NCBI RefSeq assembly: GCF_007859295.1
Contig: NZ_VOHB01000002.1
Location: 869,624-933,623, forward strand
Direction: 5' to 3'
Length of the DNA stretch: 64,000 nucleotides
DNA from: Planococcus sp. CPCC 101016
GTDB lineage: Bacteria; Bacillota; Bacilli; Bacillales_A; Planococcaceae
Of the stretch, positions 19,601-27,673 are shown one piece after another. Each line of letters begins with the position of its first letter. Within the stretch, counting starts at the first letter, position 1. A model generated the notes under the pieces. The model did not search any database. It worked only from the letters and a program-made list of their open reading frames with translations, and was not told the origin of the DNA. A program made the position numbers and the translations under genes.

Positions 19601-20301
19601 AGACCTTTGAAGACGAGTCGCTCGCACCGGGCACTACCAGTTACGTCGTGCCGGTCGATATTAAAGCAGGTGACATGCTAAAAGCGGTATTCCATGACAC
19701 GGCCGGCAACAAAACCGAAGTTCCGCTGACAGGCGGGGTAGCCGACACGGAAAAACCGGCTGTATCCATCATTTCGCCCGGGCTCTTTGAAGTGCTGAGC
19801 ACGAAGCGAGTGGATGTATTCGGCAGTGTCGAAGACAAATCACGCATTGTCTCCGTGACAGTCAACGGCGAAAAAGCCGATCGCTTTGACGGCTGGTTTT
19901 TCCAGCATTCCTTAACGCTGGAAGACGGCCGCAATGACATCTTTGCCAAAGCGATAGACGAAGCCGGCAACGAGCTCGAAGTACGAAGCCAAGTCTTGAT
20001 TGATACTCAGCCAGCTACACTCGAACTGCGGGACGTGCCGGAAACGGTCGGAGCGGATCAGGCTAGTGCTGAAGTGACATTCAACGTAACTGACAATATG
20101 GACGCCATCAAAGTCTATTTGACCGACAGTGAGGTCTACAGTCAAGAGATGACCGAGCCATACGGCGAAGGTACATTCGATGAAGACATCACCATCACTG
20201 TTCCTCTCGAAAATCCGGGCGAAAACGAGTTCACCTTGAAAGTCGTCGACGCAGCGGGGCACATCACAGAAGAAGCGTTCACGATCACGAAAGAACAATA
20301 G
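16639..20301 (+). CDS. Vpr-like S8 serine protease, secreted, no SLH
   Basis: A 1220-residue paralogue of the preceding protease, alike over nearly its full length. It has a signal peptide (about 1-30), I9-type propeptide, catalytic Asp183, His250 (MHGMHVAGT) and Ser576 (SGTSMAAPH), an inserted PA domain and the same Fn3/Ig-like tail. It stops at EEAFTITKEQ, exactly where the upstream paralogue continues into SLH repeats, so it should be released or held less firmly. Its third positions look somewhat more GC-rich than those of the upstream copy, so the duplication is not recent. The ATG follows GAGGAGGAAC. Own terminator. Confidence 0.93.
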   Translation: MKKLLVFFGILLLLMSSLGGFSSSQAVAAPEPEVKLAQTLLKPESPKEKVRVIIELKEEPTIEAATKKGMLYKELPENEKQQIEAAAIAKQETVQTAITNVAPAIDYLQTFTAVFNGFSAEVEAGQVAEIAKLPSVKAVYEATEYKRPEVKPTMKYSKELVQAQEAWRDYGFKGEGMIVGVIDTGIDPSHKDMVLTNNTTASLTQAEVEAFISDSAIEEGKFFTPKVPFGYNYMDANTEIRDIAPGASMHGMHVAGTIGANGNEENGGIKGVAPETQLLALKVFGNDAYYASTFGDIYIKAIDDSIKLGADVINMSLGATAGFVDTSSPEQQAVERATNNGILVAISAGNEDLRGSGFLAPFAENQDYGLIGSPGIAVDSMGVASFENTMITTNSFAYQVDGVQAGRALYLLANDVEPESLPADSYAVVDAGLGQPADFEGKDVTGKFALIARGTIPFTEKALAAQAAGAAGVIIYNNTSGPVNMESDPFITIPFMSTLQADGLAMKAALDGGKEVTVVFDGVKLETPNPNAGKMSEFTSWGPTPNLDFKPEITAPGGNIFSTFNNDEYGLMSGTSMAAPHVAGGTALVFQRINELGLEGRDRVEFAKNLMMNTANPVELVAGQYVSPRRQGAGLMKLHDALSTDVMLTDQNTGDAKVALKEIQDNRMTLTLQAENFSDTAATYAVAVNVQTDYVIKHPERQIDITDPNRSGSRVVTDLVNISAPDTVTVPANGSAEIQVTIDASTLQGRPEFAAFTNGYFVDGFITLTDSNEGVTGNTPLVVPYFGFNGEWDKAPIFDDVAWDPGTVYASTFLTDDFGMIITGGSHQQGYVPERFAFSPNGDGTRESVIPVFSLLRNAKQLEVNVLDADGNKLRTLQTSKNLVKNFSAEFPYYYDLLNEWNGEVLGKTVEDGKYQLQMRAVIDYPDAEWQSLTMPILVDTVAPQATAALNAETKTVTVTSFEDNAGGGGADRWEVFLNDVELTENQETFEDESLAPGTTSYVVPVDIKAGDMLKAVFHDTAGNKTEVPLTGGVADTEKPAVSIISPGLFEVLSTKRVDVFGSVEDKSRIVSVTVNGEKADRFDGWFFQHSLTLEDGRNDIFAKAIDEAGNELEVRSQVLIDTQPATLELRDVPETVGADQASAEVTFNVTDNMDAIKVYLTDSEVYSQEMTEPYGEGTFDEDITITVPLENPGENEFTLKVVDAAGHITEEAFTITKEQ

Positions 20302-20304
20302 TCC

Positions 20305-20337
20305 AAAAGCCGGGAGCATATTCCCGGCTTTTTTTAT
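20305..20337 (+). terminator. Terminator of the second Vpr-like protease
   Basis: Arms AAAGCCGGGA/TCCCGGCTTT with a six-base loop and T run, directly after the stop. Confidence 0.9.
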
Positions 20338-20356
20338 TTGGCAAGTGTTTGAGTGC

Positions 20357-20397
20357 TTTTGAATTGTTTGGGTGCCTGGCACCCAAACAATTCAAAA
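20357..20397. repeat. REP-like perfect palindrome beside the RAYT gene
   Basis: Twenty-base perfect arms around a single central T; each half ends in the core GTTTGGGTGCC / GGCACCCAAAC. Degenerate relatives of the core occur at about 21171-21195, 21280-21304 and 22410-22432. A following A run means it could also act as a terminator. Confidence 0.85.
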
Positions 20398-20564
20398 AAA
20401 ATATTTGAAGCCCAATTGGTCAAATTTTAGAAAAAGTGATGGTGAAAAGTCATTTTTGCACGTTTTTCCCTAAGCAAAACTAAGTTATTGCCTTTTTGCA
20501 ACAATTGACGAAGATATGCGTTCTTTCTACTATAGGGAGGAGACTGAAGAAGGAGTGTGATAAA

Positions 20565-21146
20565 GTGGGAAGAAACCGACGCATTTGGAATCCGAACGCC
20601 TATGAACATGTCGTAATGAGAGGCAACAACAGGCAACCAATTTTTCAAGAAGAGGCGGATAAAGCAGCTTTTTTAAGGGTATTGACTTATGCTCACAGCA
20701 AATACCCCTTTACGATTCTGGCATATTGCCTAATGACCAATCATTATCACTTATTGGTGCGATCGCCTGAAGTGCCGTTGGGAAAGTTGATGGCGATCAT
20801 CAACAAACGATACAGTGATTATTACAAGAAGAAATACACATACACCGGCTATTTCTACGAAAGCCGCTACTACTCCGACAAAGCCATCACCCCTAAAAGC
20901 ATTCTTGCCATCAGCCGCTACATCCACAGAAACCCCATCAATACCACTAAACCGATGGTGAACGACATGAAGGATTATCCGCACAGCTCCTACCGGTTAT
21001 ACGCAGAGTCACCTTATTCTCCATATGAATTCCTCGACTTAACTTATCTGCCTACAATTTTACACCCCCCATACTCCAGCTGCCTAGCGGATTATTTGCT
21101 GTATTGTGAAAAGAGAGATCTTCTGGAGATTGGACAAGAAGATTAG
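20565..21146 (+). CDS. REP-associated tyrosine transposase (RAYT, Y1/HUH)
   Basis: A 193-residue single-domain Y1 transposase of the IS200-like TnpA_REP group. The HUH motif is seen as NHYHLLV (His60, His62), and candidate catalytic tyrosines lie in RYSDYYKKKY (about 82-91). RAYTs are single-copy domesticated relatives of IS200 transposases that act on REP hairpins. REP-like palindromes lie on both sides, which supports this over a free-living IS200 element. Start: GTG 20565, nine bases after AGGAG (20551-20555); an earlier ATG at 20496 has no ribosome binding site. Confidence 0.87.
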   Translation: MGRNRRIWNPNAYEHVVMRGNNRQPIFQEEADKAAFLRVLTYAHSKYPFTILAYCLMTNHYHLLVRSPEVPLGKLMAIINKRYSDYYKKKYTYTGYFYESRYYSDKAITPKSILAISRYIHRNPINTTKPMVNDMKDYPHSSYRLYAESPYSPYEFLDLTYLPTILHPPYSSCLADYLLYCEKRDLLEIGQED

Positions 21147-21170
21147 GCAATTGAATTGAGCGAGAATTGA

Positions 21171-21195
21171 GTGCGTGACTGGCACCCAAACAATA
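21171..21195. repeat. REP-like half element
   Basis: GTGCGTGACTGGCACCCAAA retains the right arm GGCACCCAAACAAT of the palindrome at 20357 with a decayed left arm. It lies 25 bases after the RAYT stop. Confidence 0.65.
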
Positions 21196-21279
21196 TAATA
21201 TATAATAGAAGCAAAAGGGATAAACTGGATAAAGAAATAGGGCCGGCTTTACGGCGGCTCTGCCTGTACCAGAAGAAAT

Positions 21280-21304
21280 TGTTTTAGTGCCAGGCACTCA
21301 AACA
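21280..21304. repeat. REP-like palindrome
   Basis: TGTTTtAGTGCC-a-GGCACTcAAACA, an imperfect palindrome carrying the REP core. Confidence 0.7.
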
Positions 21305-21358
21305 TTACCAAACAAAATACCCAAACAATACATCCAGCACAAAAAAGGCGGGGGTTAG

Positions 21359-22390
21359 ATGAAAAAAGTTGTACTGCTATCGATGGCTGCTTTCGTTACA
21401 ATCGTTATTGGGATAATTGCCTGGGCCTTCATCAGTCCTTTCCTCAATTCCCAAAGCGAACACCGGGATACTGAACAATTTATCGAAGAGAAGTACGGAA
21501 TAGACGTCGAAATCATTAGCACCCCCGAGCGGGACCCTTTTGTAGGAGATAGTGGCTATCGAATGGCTCCCAAAGGACGGGAAGAGTTGGTCTTTACCGT
21601 CGAGGTATCGGTCGAGAACTATGCCACCATTTACCGGGATGATTACAAGGTGGTTCTTGGAACATACGAGGCACGGCAACAGGTGGAAGAATTAATGCCG
21701 CAAATCGAGGCGCTCGGATTCTCTGCTCCTGCTGATCGGGAAATGATGAGTCATATCTTGAAAGATATCCGAACAAACGAAGCGGTCCGCTGGCTGGTTC
21801 TGGAGACCGAAACCAACTACGAGACCCTCGAACTGGCTGAGGTCGAACCCGTAAAACAACTCTTGGATCTGCAGCAAGAAAACGGAATCGACATCAACAG
21901 AATCAGCCTTGTCAGTAAACAAGTAGAGGCAGGCTTTACACTGGAACTTCCCGAACTGGATAAGGAAGATCAAAATGTCGAAGAGCTTCATGCTTTCATT
22001 ATTCGAAAAAATCCGTACCTAGTCGACGAAGAGATGATCACCAATTCGCAGGATGCGGCCACTCAAGCAAAAACAGACCGCTTTCGCTTTTTCAACGAAA
22101 AGGATGACCATTGGATGACTTGCCAAAAAGTCAATGCACGGAGCAAATGCATTAGTTTAAGAGCAACAGTTACTTTCAACGAAGGCCAGTTGAGCAAACA
22201 GAATCCGTATCTGAAAGAAGACTTGGAAGCAATATTCGGCTTTTTCGAAGTTATGGAACCCGCTCCTGTTAATGTAGACTTGTTGTTAACGGATGCTGCC
22301 TGGGAAAAAGACCCGATTTATCTGTCGTCGAGTGAGCGAGAAAGCTACGCATCAACCGAAGAGTTGATCGATGAGCTGCTGCGGGAATAA
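21359..22390 (+). CDS. Unknown membrane-anchored protein, first of a tandem pair
   Basis: I do not recognise this 343-residue protein. It has a single N-terminal membrane segment (about residues 4-26, KKVVLLSMAAFVTIVIGIIAWAF starting at residue 2) with no lipobox cysteine, followed by a mainly acidic, charged outer part. Conserved blocks shared with the next gene are FIEEKYGI, ELVFTVEVSVENY, ATIYRDDYK, VEELMPQIE, and near the end a pair of cysteines (MTCQKVNARSKCISL) that could form a disulphide. It begins after GGCGGGGG. Together with its twin it looks like an extracytoplasmic domain on a membrane stalk. Function unknown. Confidence 0.8.
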   Translation: MKKVVLLSMAAFVTIVIGIIAWAFISPFLNSQSEHRDTEQFIEEKYGIDVEIISTPERDPFVGDSGYRMAPKGREELVFTVEVSVENYATIYRDDYKVVLGTYEARQQVEELMPQIEALGFSAPADREMMSHILKDIRTNEAVRWLVLETETNYETLELAEVEPVKQLLDLQQENGIDINRISLVSKQVEAGFTLELPELDKEDQNVEELHAFIIRKNPYLVDEEMITNSQDAATQAKTDRFRFFNEKDDHWMTCQKVNARSKCISLRATVTFNEGQLSKQNPYLKEDLEAIFGFFEVMEPAPVNVDLLLTDAAWEKDPIYLSSSERESYASTEELIDELLRE

Positions 22391-22409
22391 GGGTCGAATT
22401 GTGTGGAAA

Positions 22410-22432
22410 TTGTGTGCGTGCCAGGCACCAAA
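22410..22432. repeat. REP-like element between the twin genes
   Basis: GTGTGCGTGCCAGGCACCAAA carries the GTGCC-a-GGCAC core seen at 20357 and 21280. Confidence 0.6.
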
Positions 22433-22473
22433 CCCATACACCCAGTTAGAAAAATACAAAAAGGGGGTATTAG

Positions 22474-23499
22474 ATGAAGAAAGTCGTCCTGCTGTCCATG
22501 ACTGCGTTCATCGCAGTCATACTCGGAATCATTGCTTGGGTGTTCGTCAGCTATTTTATCAACTCCCAAGCCGAAGACCGCAACGCTAAAGAGTTTATCG
22601 AAGAAAAATACGGAATGGAAGTTAAAATCGTCGACGAAAAGCCAGCCGACTTCGTGGACTTTCACACCTACCAGATGGCTCCTACAGAACAAGAAGACGT
22701 GGTCTTTACCGTCGAGGTGTCTGAGGAGAACTATTCCACCATTTACCGGGACGATTACAAAGCTGTACGCAAGGAGCATGAACTTCATCAGCAAGTGGAG
22801 AAGCTGATGCCGCAAATTGAGAGAATTGGATTCTCAGCATCTTCACCCGATGAACGGGTAGAGCATGTCGTGAAAGACATGAGGACAGGTGAGGCGGTCC
22901 ATTGGCTGAATCTGAAGACGGACAAAAGCTATGAAACCATCGAACGTGCTGAAATCGAGGAACTGAAAAGCCTACTGGATCTGCAGCGGGAAAACAACAT
23001 CGATGTCCAAAAAATCATTATCGAAAGCAAAAGAGAAGAGCATTTCGTGGTACTGGATATGCGCGAAATGGGAGAAGTCCAGAGTATCGAAGACGTGGAG
23101 AAGTATGTCATTGGCAGCGATCTAAGATTAGCAGGCGAAAGAATGCAAGCCAAATGGCAAGACGCGGCCGCGCAAGCTGAAACGGAACGCTTCCGTTTTC
23201 ACGACCAATGGAACGATCAATGGATCAGCTGCCATCAAGTCAATGACGCCGGCGATTGCGTCAACCTCTTAGCGAATGTCACGTTCTCGCCCGGCGAGCT
23301 CAGCAGGCAAAATCCGCACCTCGAGGAAGACTTGGACGCCATCTTCAATTTCTTTGACAGCATCGAGCCCAAGCTGATGACCGTTGACCTGGTAATGGTC
23401 GACCCGGAGCGGGAAGGAGACCCCGTCCGCTTCTTTTTAAAAGAACGCAAAAATTATGAATCGACCCAACAATTGATCGATGATCTCGTAAAGGAATAG
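22474..23499 (+). CDS. Unknown membrane-anchored protein, second of a tandem pair
   Basis: A 341-residue paralogue of the preceding protein, with the same layout: N-terminal membrane anchor (MKKVVLLSMTAFIAVILGII), FIEEKYGM, VFTVEVSEENY, STIYRDDYK, VEKLMPQIE, AETERFRFHDQWNDQW, and the paired cysteines (WISCHQVNDAGDCVNL). Similarity runs from end to end, so this is a tandem gene duplication. The ATG follows AAGGGGG. No recognised family; function unknown. Confidence 0.8.
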   Translation: MKKVVLLSMTAFIAVILGIIAWVFVSYFINSQAEDRNAKEFIEEKYGMEVKIVDEKPADFVDFHTYQMAPTEQEDVVFTVEVSEENYSTIYRDDYKAVRKEHELHQQVEKLMPQIERIGFSASSPDERVEHVVKDMRTGEAVHWLNLKTDKSYETIERAEIEELKSLLDLQRENNIDVQKIIIESKREEHFVVLDMREMGEVQSIEDVEKYVIGSDLRLAGERMQAKWQDAAAQAETERFRFHDQWNDQWISCHQVNDAGDCVNLLANVTFSPGELSRQNPHLEEDLDAIFNFFDSIEPKLMTVDLVMVDPEREGDPVRFFLKERKNYESTQQLIDDLVKE

Positions 23500-23515
23500 A
23501 AAGACTTCGGTAAAG

Positions 23516-23541
23516 TGAAACCATTCGCAAGACGAGCCGTC
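23516..23541 (+). promoter_or_regulatory. Candidate ECF-sigma promoter of the HtrA-like gene
   Basis: TGAAAC (23516-23521), 16-base spacer and CGTC (23538-23541), matching the form of sigma-M/W/X promoters in Bacillus. A TATAAT at 23542-23547 overlaps but has no good -35. Confidence 0.5.
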
Positions 23542-23579
23542 TATAATGGAAACCAGAACGTAAAAGTGAGCTGATCGCA

Positions 23580-24752
23580 ATGACCCGAAAACCATCGCCT
23601 AAAATCAATAAGAACAATCGAATTATCGCCGCGTTGTCGGCTGTGTTGCTGCTGATGATCGCATTGGGCGTTTATTTGCTGCTGGGTTCGGAAAATCCAG
23701 CTCCTGAGGCAGAACCGCAATCATCCGAAACGGAGGAAACAGCTTCACAACTCCCGGAAGTTGAAACGGCCACCGAACTGGCTTCCATGATCGCCAATGC
23801 CAAAACGCATGTCTATACCCTCTACACAGACCTGGAGCAGGGCTCAGGCTTTCTCATCAACACAGAAGGCGATATCTTGACGAATGCCCACGTAGTCCTG
23901 GATGCGTCCTATATTACCGTCAAAAACAGCGACGGCCAGGAATTCAACGGCAACATCATCGGCATATCCGACACCCAAGATCTGGCGATTGTCCGTGTGA
24001 ACGAACTCGCCGGCAAAGAGCCGTTGGAAATTGAAATGGTGCCCGTCGATATCGGTACGCCAGTCGTCGCCATCGGCAGCCCTGGCGATCAAAGCAATAC
24101 AGCCACCACCGGCGAAATCACCGCCACCGATCTTGATTTTGTCGACCAATTCGAATACACCGGCCTCTACGAAATGAACGCAGAAATCGCCCAAGGCTCC
24201 AGCGGCGGTCCGCTCATCGCAGCCGACACTGGGAAAATCCTCGGCATCAATTCCATCATCCTCGAGGAAAAACCGGGATCCGGCTACGCTATCCCGCTCT
24301 ACAGCGTCTGGGATCAACTAACCGAATGGGTGGAAAATCCGATTCCCATTGAAGAAGAGGAAATCGTGCTGCAGGATGTCAAAGATGCCTATTTCGCAGA
24401 CGATTTGCTAGAAGACTTTATTGCAGCCTATTACGAATTAATCCCGTATTCGCTCAACGATGCGGAATCCTCTTATTACCTGTCCTATATCCTGCCGGGC
24501 AGCGAAGCGGTAGGGGAAGCTACCGAGTTGGTCGAAGAATACGCCAGCGAAGGCCGCATCTATGACACCGTCGAACCGGCCATTACCGCTGTGGAAATCA
24601 ATGAAAACAGCGCAACCGTCGAAGCTGAAGCCCAGTTCACCTACCACGAAGAAGTGAGCGGCGAGTCGTCAACCATTTCCCACGAAGGCGTCTACACCGT
24701 CGTGATTGACGAATACGGAGACTATCAAATTGAAAATATCGTGAATGAATAA
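23580..24752 (+). CDS. Membrane-anchored HtrA-like serine protease without PDZ
   Basis: A 390-residue trypsin-like (S1C) protease. A short basic N-terminus precedes one membrane helix (about 14-36), then an acidic linker and the protease domain with His104 (LTNAHVV), Asp134 (TQDLAIVRV) and Ser208 (AQGSSGGPL). The usual HtrA/DegP PDZ domain is missing; instead the C-terminal 130 residues form an acidic domain with some resemblance to NTF2/TcA-type folds, which I cannot place with certainty. It should act outside the membrane in protein quality control or regulated cleavage. The ATG has only a poor ribosome binding site. An ECF-type promoter is possible upstream. Confidence 0.88.
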   Translation: MTRKPSPKINKNNRIIAALSAVLLLMIALGVYLLLGSENPAPEAEPQSSETEETASQLPEVETATELASMIANAKTHVYTLYTDLEQGSGFLINTEGDILTNAHVVLDASYITVKNSDGQEFNGNIIGISDTQDLAIVRVNELAGKEPLEIEMVPVDIGTPVVAIGSPGDQSNTATTGEITATDLDFVDQFEYTGLYEMNAEIAQGSSGGPLIAADTGKILGINSIILEEKPGSGYAIPLYSVWDQLTEWVENPIPIEEEEIVLQDVKDAYFADDLLEDFIAAYYELIPYSLNDAESSYYLSYILPGSEAVGEATELVEEYASEGRIYDTVEPAITAVEINENSATVEAEAQFTYHEEVSGESSTISHEGVYTVVIDEYGDYQIENIVNE

Positions 24753-24782
24753 AAGGCAGGCTCATAGGAGCTTGCCTTTTTA
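24752..24782 (+). terminator. Terminator of the HtrA-like gene
   Basis: Stem AAAGGCAgGCTC / GAGCtTGCCTTT with a short loop and T tract. Confidence 0.85.
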
Positions 24783-24783
24783 A

Positions 24784-25136
24784 TGTGTAAATACAGTTTT
24801 GAAAGAGTTTAGTTCCTATTCCTAACGAAGCTATGCAAACAGCTTCTATTATAGAGGCATGTATTTCATGAAAAAGGGGAAGGAGATAAAAGTAATAATG
24901 ACGCACAGCAACAAAAATTAACCCTAGCAAGTATCCGATTTGTCATTCTCTAAGCTCATCGTCTAAATTCAATCCGGCTACTTTATTCAACTTTTCCCGA
25001 ATTCGTTTAACTGCATTACAGTTAGGGTCCCAATAGGCATAAAAGAAAGAGCGGAAAGCGTCCACCTGCAGCGAATTTTTCTCTGGCACCGTCTGTCTGC
25101 AAGCCAATTCTCACCCCGTTACTAAATAAAAACCAA
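24784..25136. other. Gene-free spacer with an internally deleted type-B repeat
   Basis: No credible gene. At about 25044-25110 both ends of the type-B repeat are joined (AAAGAGCG directly followed by GAAAGCGTCCACCTGCAGCG), with the middle lost; a second decayed copy of the right end follows. Confidence 0.6.
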
Positions 25137-25189
25137 AATAAAAAGGGGACCAGCGAAGGTCTGCTTTCAGCAGACATTCGGGTCACCCT
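25137..25189 (-). terminator. Terminator of the NlpC/P60 gene
   Basis: A long imperfect hairpin on the minus strand (GGTGACCCGAA..GTCTGCT / AGCAGAC..TTCGCTGGTCC) followed by CCCCTTTTTATT. Confidence 0.82.
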
Positions 25190-25207
25190 TTGGGAATACC
25201 TATTTGA

Positions 25208-25948
25208 TTAGAAACGTTTGAAGCTGTGGAATTTTTTGCCCCAGTATGGATCGTTCATGCTCTTAACTTCAGCTTTCGCTCCGCCAGAGTGTACGAACTG
25301 GTTGTTGCCGATGTAAATCCCAACGTGTGAGATCCCAGCGCGGTACGTGTTAGCAAAGAATACCAAGTCGCCTGGTTGTGGGCTGCTGACAGTGTATGTT
25401 TCAGCGAATTGTGAAGTCGTCGTACGTGAAACGCTCTTGCCGGCTTGTTTGTATGCGTATTGAACAAATCCGCTGCAGTCAAATCCTGCACGCGTTGTGC
25501 CGCCGAATTTGTAAGGAATGCCTTTTAGAGACAATGCTGCTGATACAACTGATGAAGAAGATGCTGTTTTTACAGAAGCTTTTTTAACAGTAGTAGAAGT
25601 AAGCAATGTGCTCAATACCCATCCTGATTTACCGTTGACTTTCACTTTGTACCAAGTCGATTTGCCGACTTTCTTTTGATGAGTAGCTGTAGCGATTGAT
25701 CCTTTTTTAGCCATTGTAACAACTTTGTATTTAGTTCCCGCATCTGCGCGGACGTTTGAGTTGTATTTCATTTTGAATGTGCCTGATTTAGCAGTTGCTT
25801 TGCTTGCTGCAACCTGCTCAACAGTCGATTCAGATGTTTCGTATGATGTAGGTGCGTTATCTTGTGTAGTTTGTGCTTGTACGTCCGTGGTTGAGTTAGC
25901 AAATAGCAATGATCCGGCTGCGAGTAAAGTAAAGACTAGTTTTTTCAT
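25208..25948 (-). CDS. SH3-domain NlpC/P60 cell-wall peptidase
   Basis: A secreted 246-residue endopeptidase. Signal peptide about 1-26; one bacterial SH3 domain (about 56-117, NVRADAGTKYKVV ... GWVLSTLL); NlpC/P60 catalytic domain (about 132-246) with Cys158 (GFDCSGFVQYAY), His208 (ISHVGIYIG) and a third polar site at His220. The family cuts stem peptides of peptidoglycan (gamma-D-Glu-diamino acid bonds). The ATG at 25948 follows GGAGG by 11 bases; the longer frame back to 26014 adds residues before the signal peptide and is not used. A short inverted repeat lies upstream at 26005-26032. Confidence 0.92.
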   Translation of the reverse strand: MKKLVFTLLAAGSLLFANSTTDVQAQTTQDNAPTSYETSESTVEQVAASKATAKSGTFKMKYNSNVRADAGTKYKVVTMAKKGSIATATHQKKVGKSTWYKVKVNGKSGWVLSTLLTSTTVKKASVKTASSSSVVSAALSLKGIPYKFGGTTRAGFDCSGFVQYAYKQAGKSVSRTTTSQFAETYTVSSPQPGDLVFFANTYRAGISHVGIYIGNNQFVHSGGAKAEVKSMNDPYWGKKFHSFKRF

Positions 25949-26471
25949 TGTTGTTGGTTCCTCCAATATTTTTATTATCCAAGTATATGAATTAATAATA
26001 TTTTGCTCTGTCATTTACTATATAGACAGAGCATCGTAAAAACAACGTCAATTCAATTGCAGTTATATTACAGTTGTATAACAAAAAGAATTCAAGCTCC
26101 AAAACCCTAATATAGCAGGCTTTTTAAGAGGCGAAAAAAAGTTAAAAAAGGTTTATTTCTTTGAAAAAAGGGTTTTAATTTAAAAAATAGGGATTTTAGT
26201 TACGATTAATCTCCTAATAAATCCAAAATTTAAAATGTTTCCAGCTTTATTTTAGCTATGCAAGATAAAAAAATACAAAGTTACCTTAGACGATATCGCA
26301 AAAAGCCATCTAGCATGGATTTTACACAATTATTTATCAAAAAAATAAGATACTATCTTAATAATGAGAAAACTTAGATTACAATAACATTTGTTAGGTG
26401 CGATTTTGACAGAAAACCGTCAACTTCTTACAATAAAATAAATTAGAAAATTCAGAAAGTTGGTGAAGGCG
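25949..26471. other. AT-rich divergent intergenic region
   Basis: About 520 bases between the NlpC/P60 and patatin genes. I see no gene. It contains an inverted repeat GCTCTGTC/GACAGAGC (26005-26012/26025-26032) placed 57-84 bases upstream of the NlpC/P60 start, where an operator would lie. Confidence 0.5.
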
Positions 26472-27434
26472 ATGAAAAAGATTCTTTCCATTGATGGCGG
26501 AGGTGTGCGAGGCATCATTCCTGCCATGCTGCTCGCGGAAATTGAAGCGCAGACCGGAAAGCCGGTTGCTGAACTGTTTGACTTAGTTGTCGGGGCTTCA
26601 ACTGGAGGCATCCTGGCACTCGGGCTGGTTGCGCCAGACAGAAAAATTCCCGAACAACCCCGCTATACAGCAGACCAGCTTCTTGGATTTTATTTAGAAG
26701 AGTCGCATGAAATTTTTGATAAAACGTTTTTTTATAAAATCACCCGCGGTATTTTCGCGCGGCGCTACCATGCGCGCGCCCTGGAAAAAGCTTTAAAGAA
26801 ATACTTCGGGCACACCATGCTTTCCGAAGCGTTAAAAGATGTCGTCATTCCCAGCTATGAAATCCACGGGCGCTATACAGCCTTTTTCAAGAGCCGCGAC
26901 GTCCACACGAAAAAAATTGAAAAAGATGTATTAATGAGAGATGTGGCACGCGCCGGCTCGGCAGCACCGACTTATTTTGTACCGAAAAAGATCAAAGCTT
27001 ATCCAGATGCCACTTTTATCGACGGCGGCGTTTTTGCCAATAACCCGGCCATGTGTGCCTATGCTGAAGCTAAAGAGATTTTTCCTGATGAGGACGATCT
27101 GCTCATCGTGTCGCTCGGTACGGGAAATCCGCAGCTGACCATCAAATTCGGCAACTTCAGAAACTGGGGGCTGCTCGGCTGGGCACGTCCGCTCTGGTAC
27201 ATCCTCATGGACGGCAGCTCGGATGTGGTCGACTATCAATTGAGATATGTCTTGCCGGAAAGAGAAGAAGTAAAACGCTATTACCGCTTCCAGATCGAGT
27301 TGCTGCAAAAAGGCACAGAAAAACTCGACGACGGTTCTGAGGAAAACCTCAATGCCCTCGTTGAACTCGGCCAACAGCTCCTCGACGAACAGCGCGAAGA
27401 CATCCGCAGACTCTGCCGGCAGTTGCTGGAATAA
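26472..27434 (+). CDS. Patatin-like phospholipase
   Basis: A 320-residue cytoplasmic patatin. It opens with the oxyanion-hole motif SIDGGGVRG, has the nucleophile elbow GASTG (Ser43) and the catalytic Asp in FIDGGVFANNP (Asp184), giving the Ser-Asp dyad of the family. Patatins hydrolyse acyl esters of phospholipids. There is no signal peptide or membrane segment. The ATG at 26472 follows GGTG; TTG 26460 and GTG 26463 are in frame but lie on or ahead of that site. It stands alone, and no neighbouring nucleotide-sensing or effector partner is seen, so a defence role as in CapV-type patatins is not supported. Confidence 0.88.
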   Translation: MKKILSIDGGGVRGIIPAMLLAEIEAQTGKPVAELFDLVVGASTGGILALGLVAPDRKIPEQPRYTADQLLGFYLEESHEIFDKTFFYKITRGIFARRYHARALEKALKKYFGHTMLSEALKDVVIPSYEIHGRYTAFFKSRDVHTKKIEKDVLMRDVARAGSAAPTYFVPKKIKAYPDATFIDGGVFANNPAMCAYAEAKEIFPDEDDLLIVSLGTGNPQLTIKFGNFRNWGLLGWARPLWYILMDGSSDVVDYQLRYVLPEREEVKRYYRFQIELLQKGTEKLDDGSEENLNALVELGQQLLDEQREDIRRLCRQLLE

Positions 27435-27673
27435 AGTCTGTCATACAGTTGTAATCATTTCGTAGTGGCTCAATTCCCGGCGACAAGCTAAACTAATAAA
27501 GGCATTATGTTTGGGGCGACGATTTTTATCGAGTTTTGCATATTTTTAAATTGCCAAATTGAATAAAACGTGAAAAGTCATAAAGACTTGCAGCCGAAAG
27601 CGAAGCCGGTTCGCCATCTTATAACAACAAACAGAACATTAAATTTACCTATAGATAAGAAGGAGTTGCCCAA

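Noticed and set aside
20357-20397. Palindrome as a second terminator of the protease gene
   Set aside because: A good terminator already lies at 20305-20337, and the same core recurs around the RAYT gene, so REP is the better reading.
26472-27434. Patatin as a CBASS-type defence effector
   Set aside because: No cyclase, sensor or accessory gene is adjacent; it stands alone between unrelated genes.
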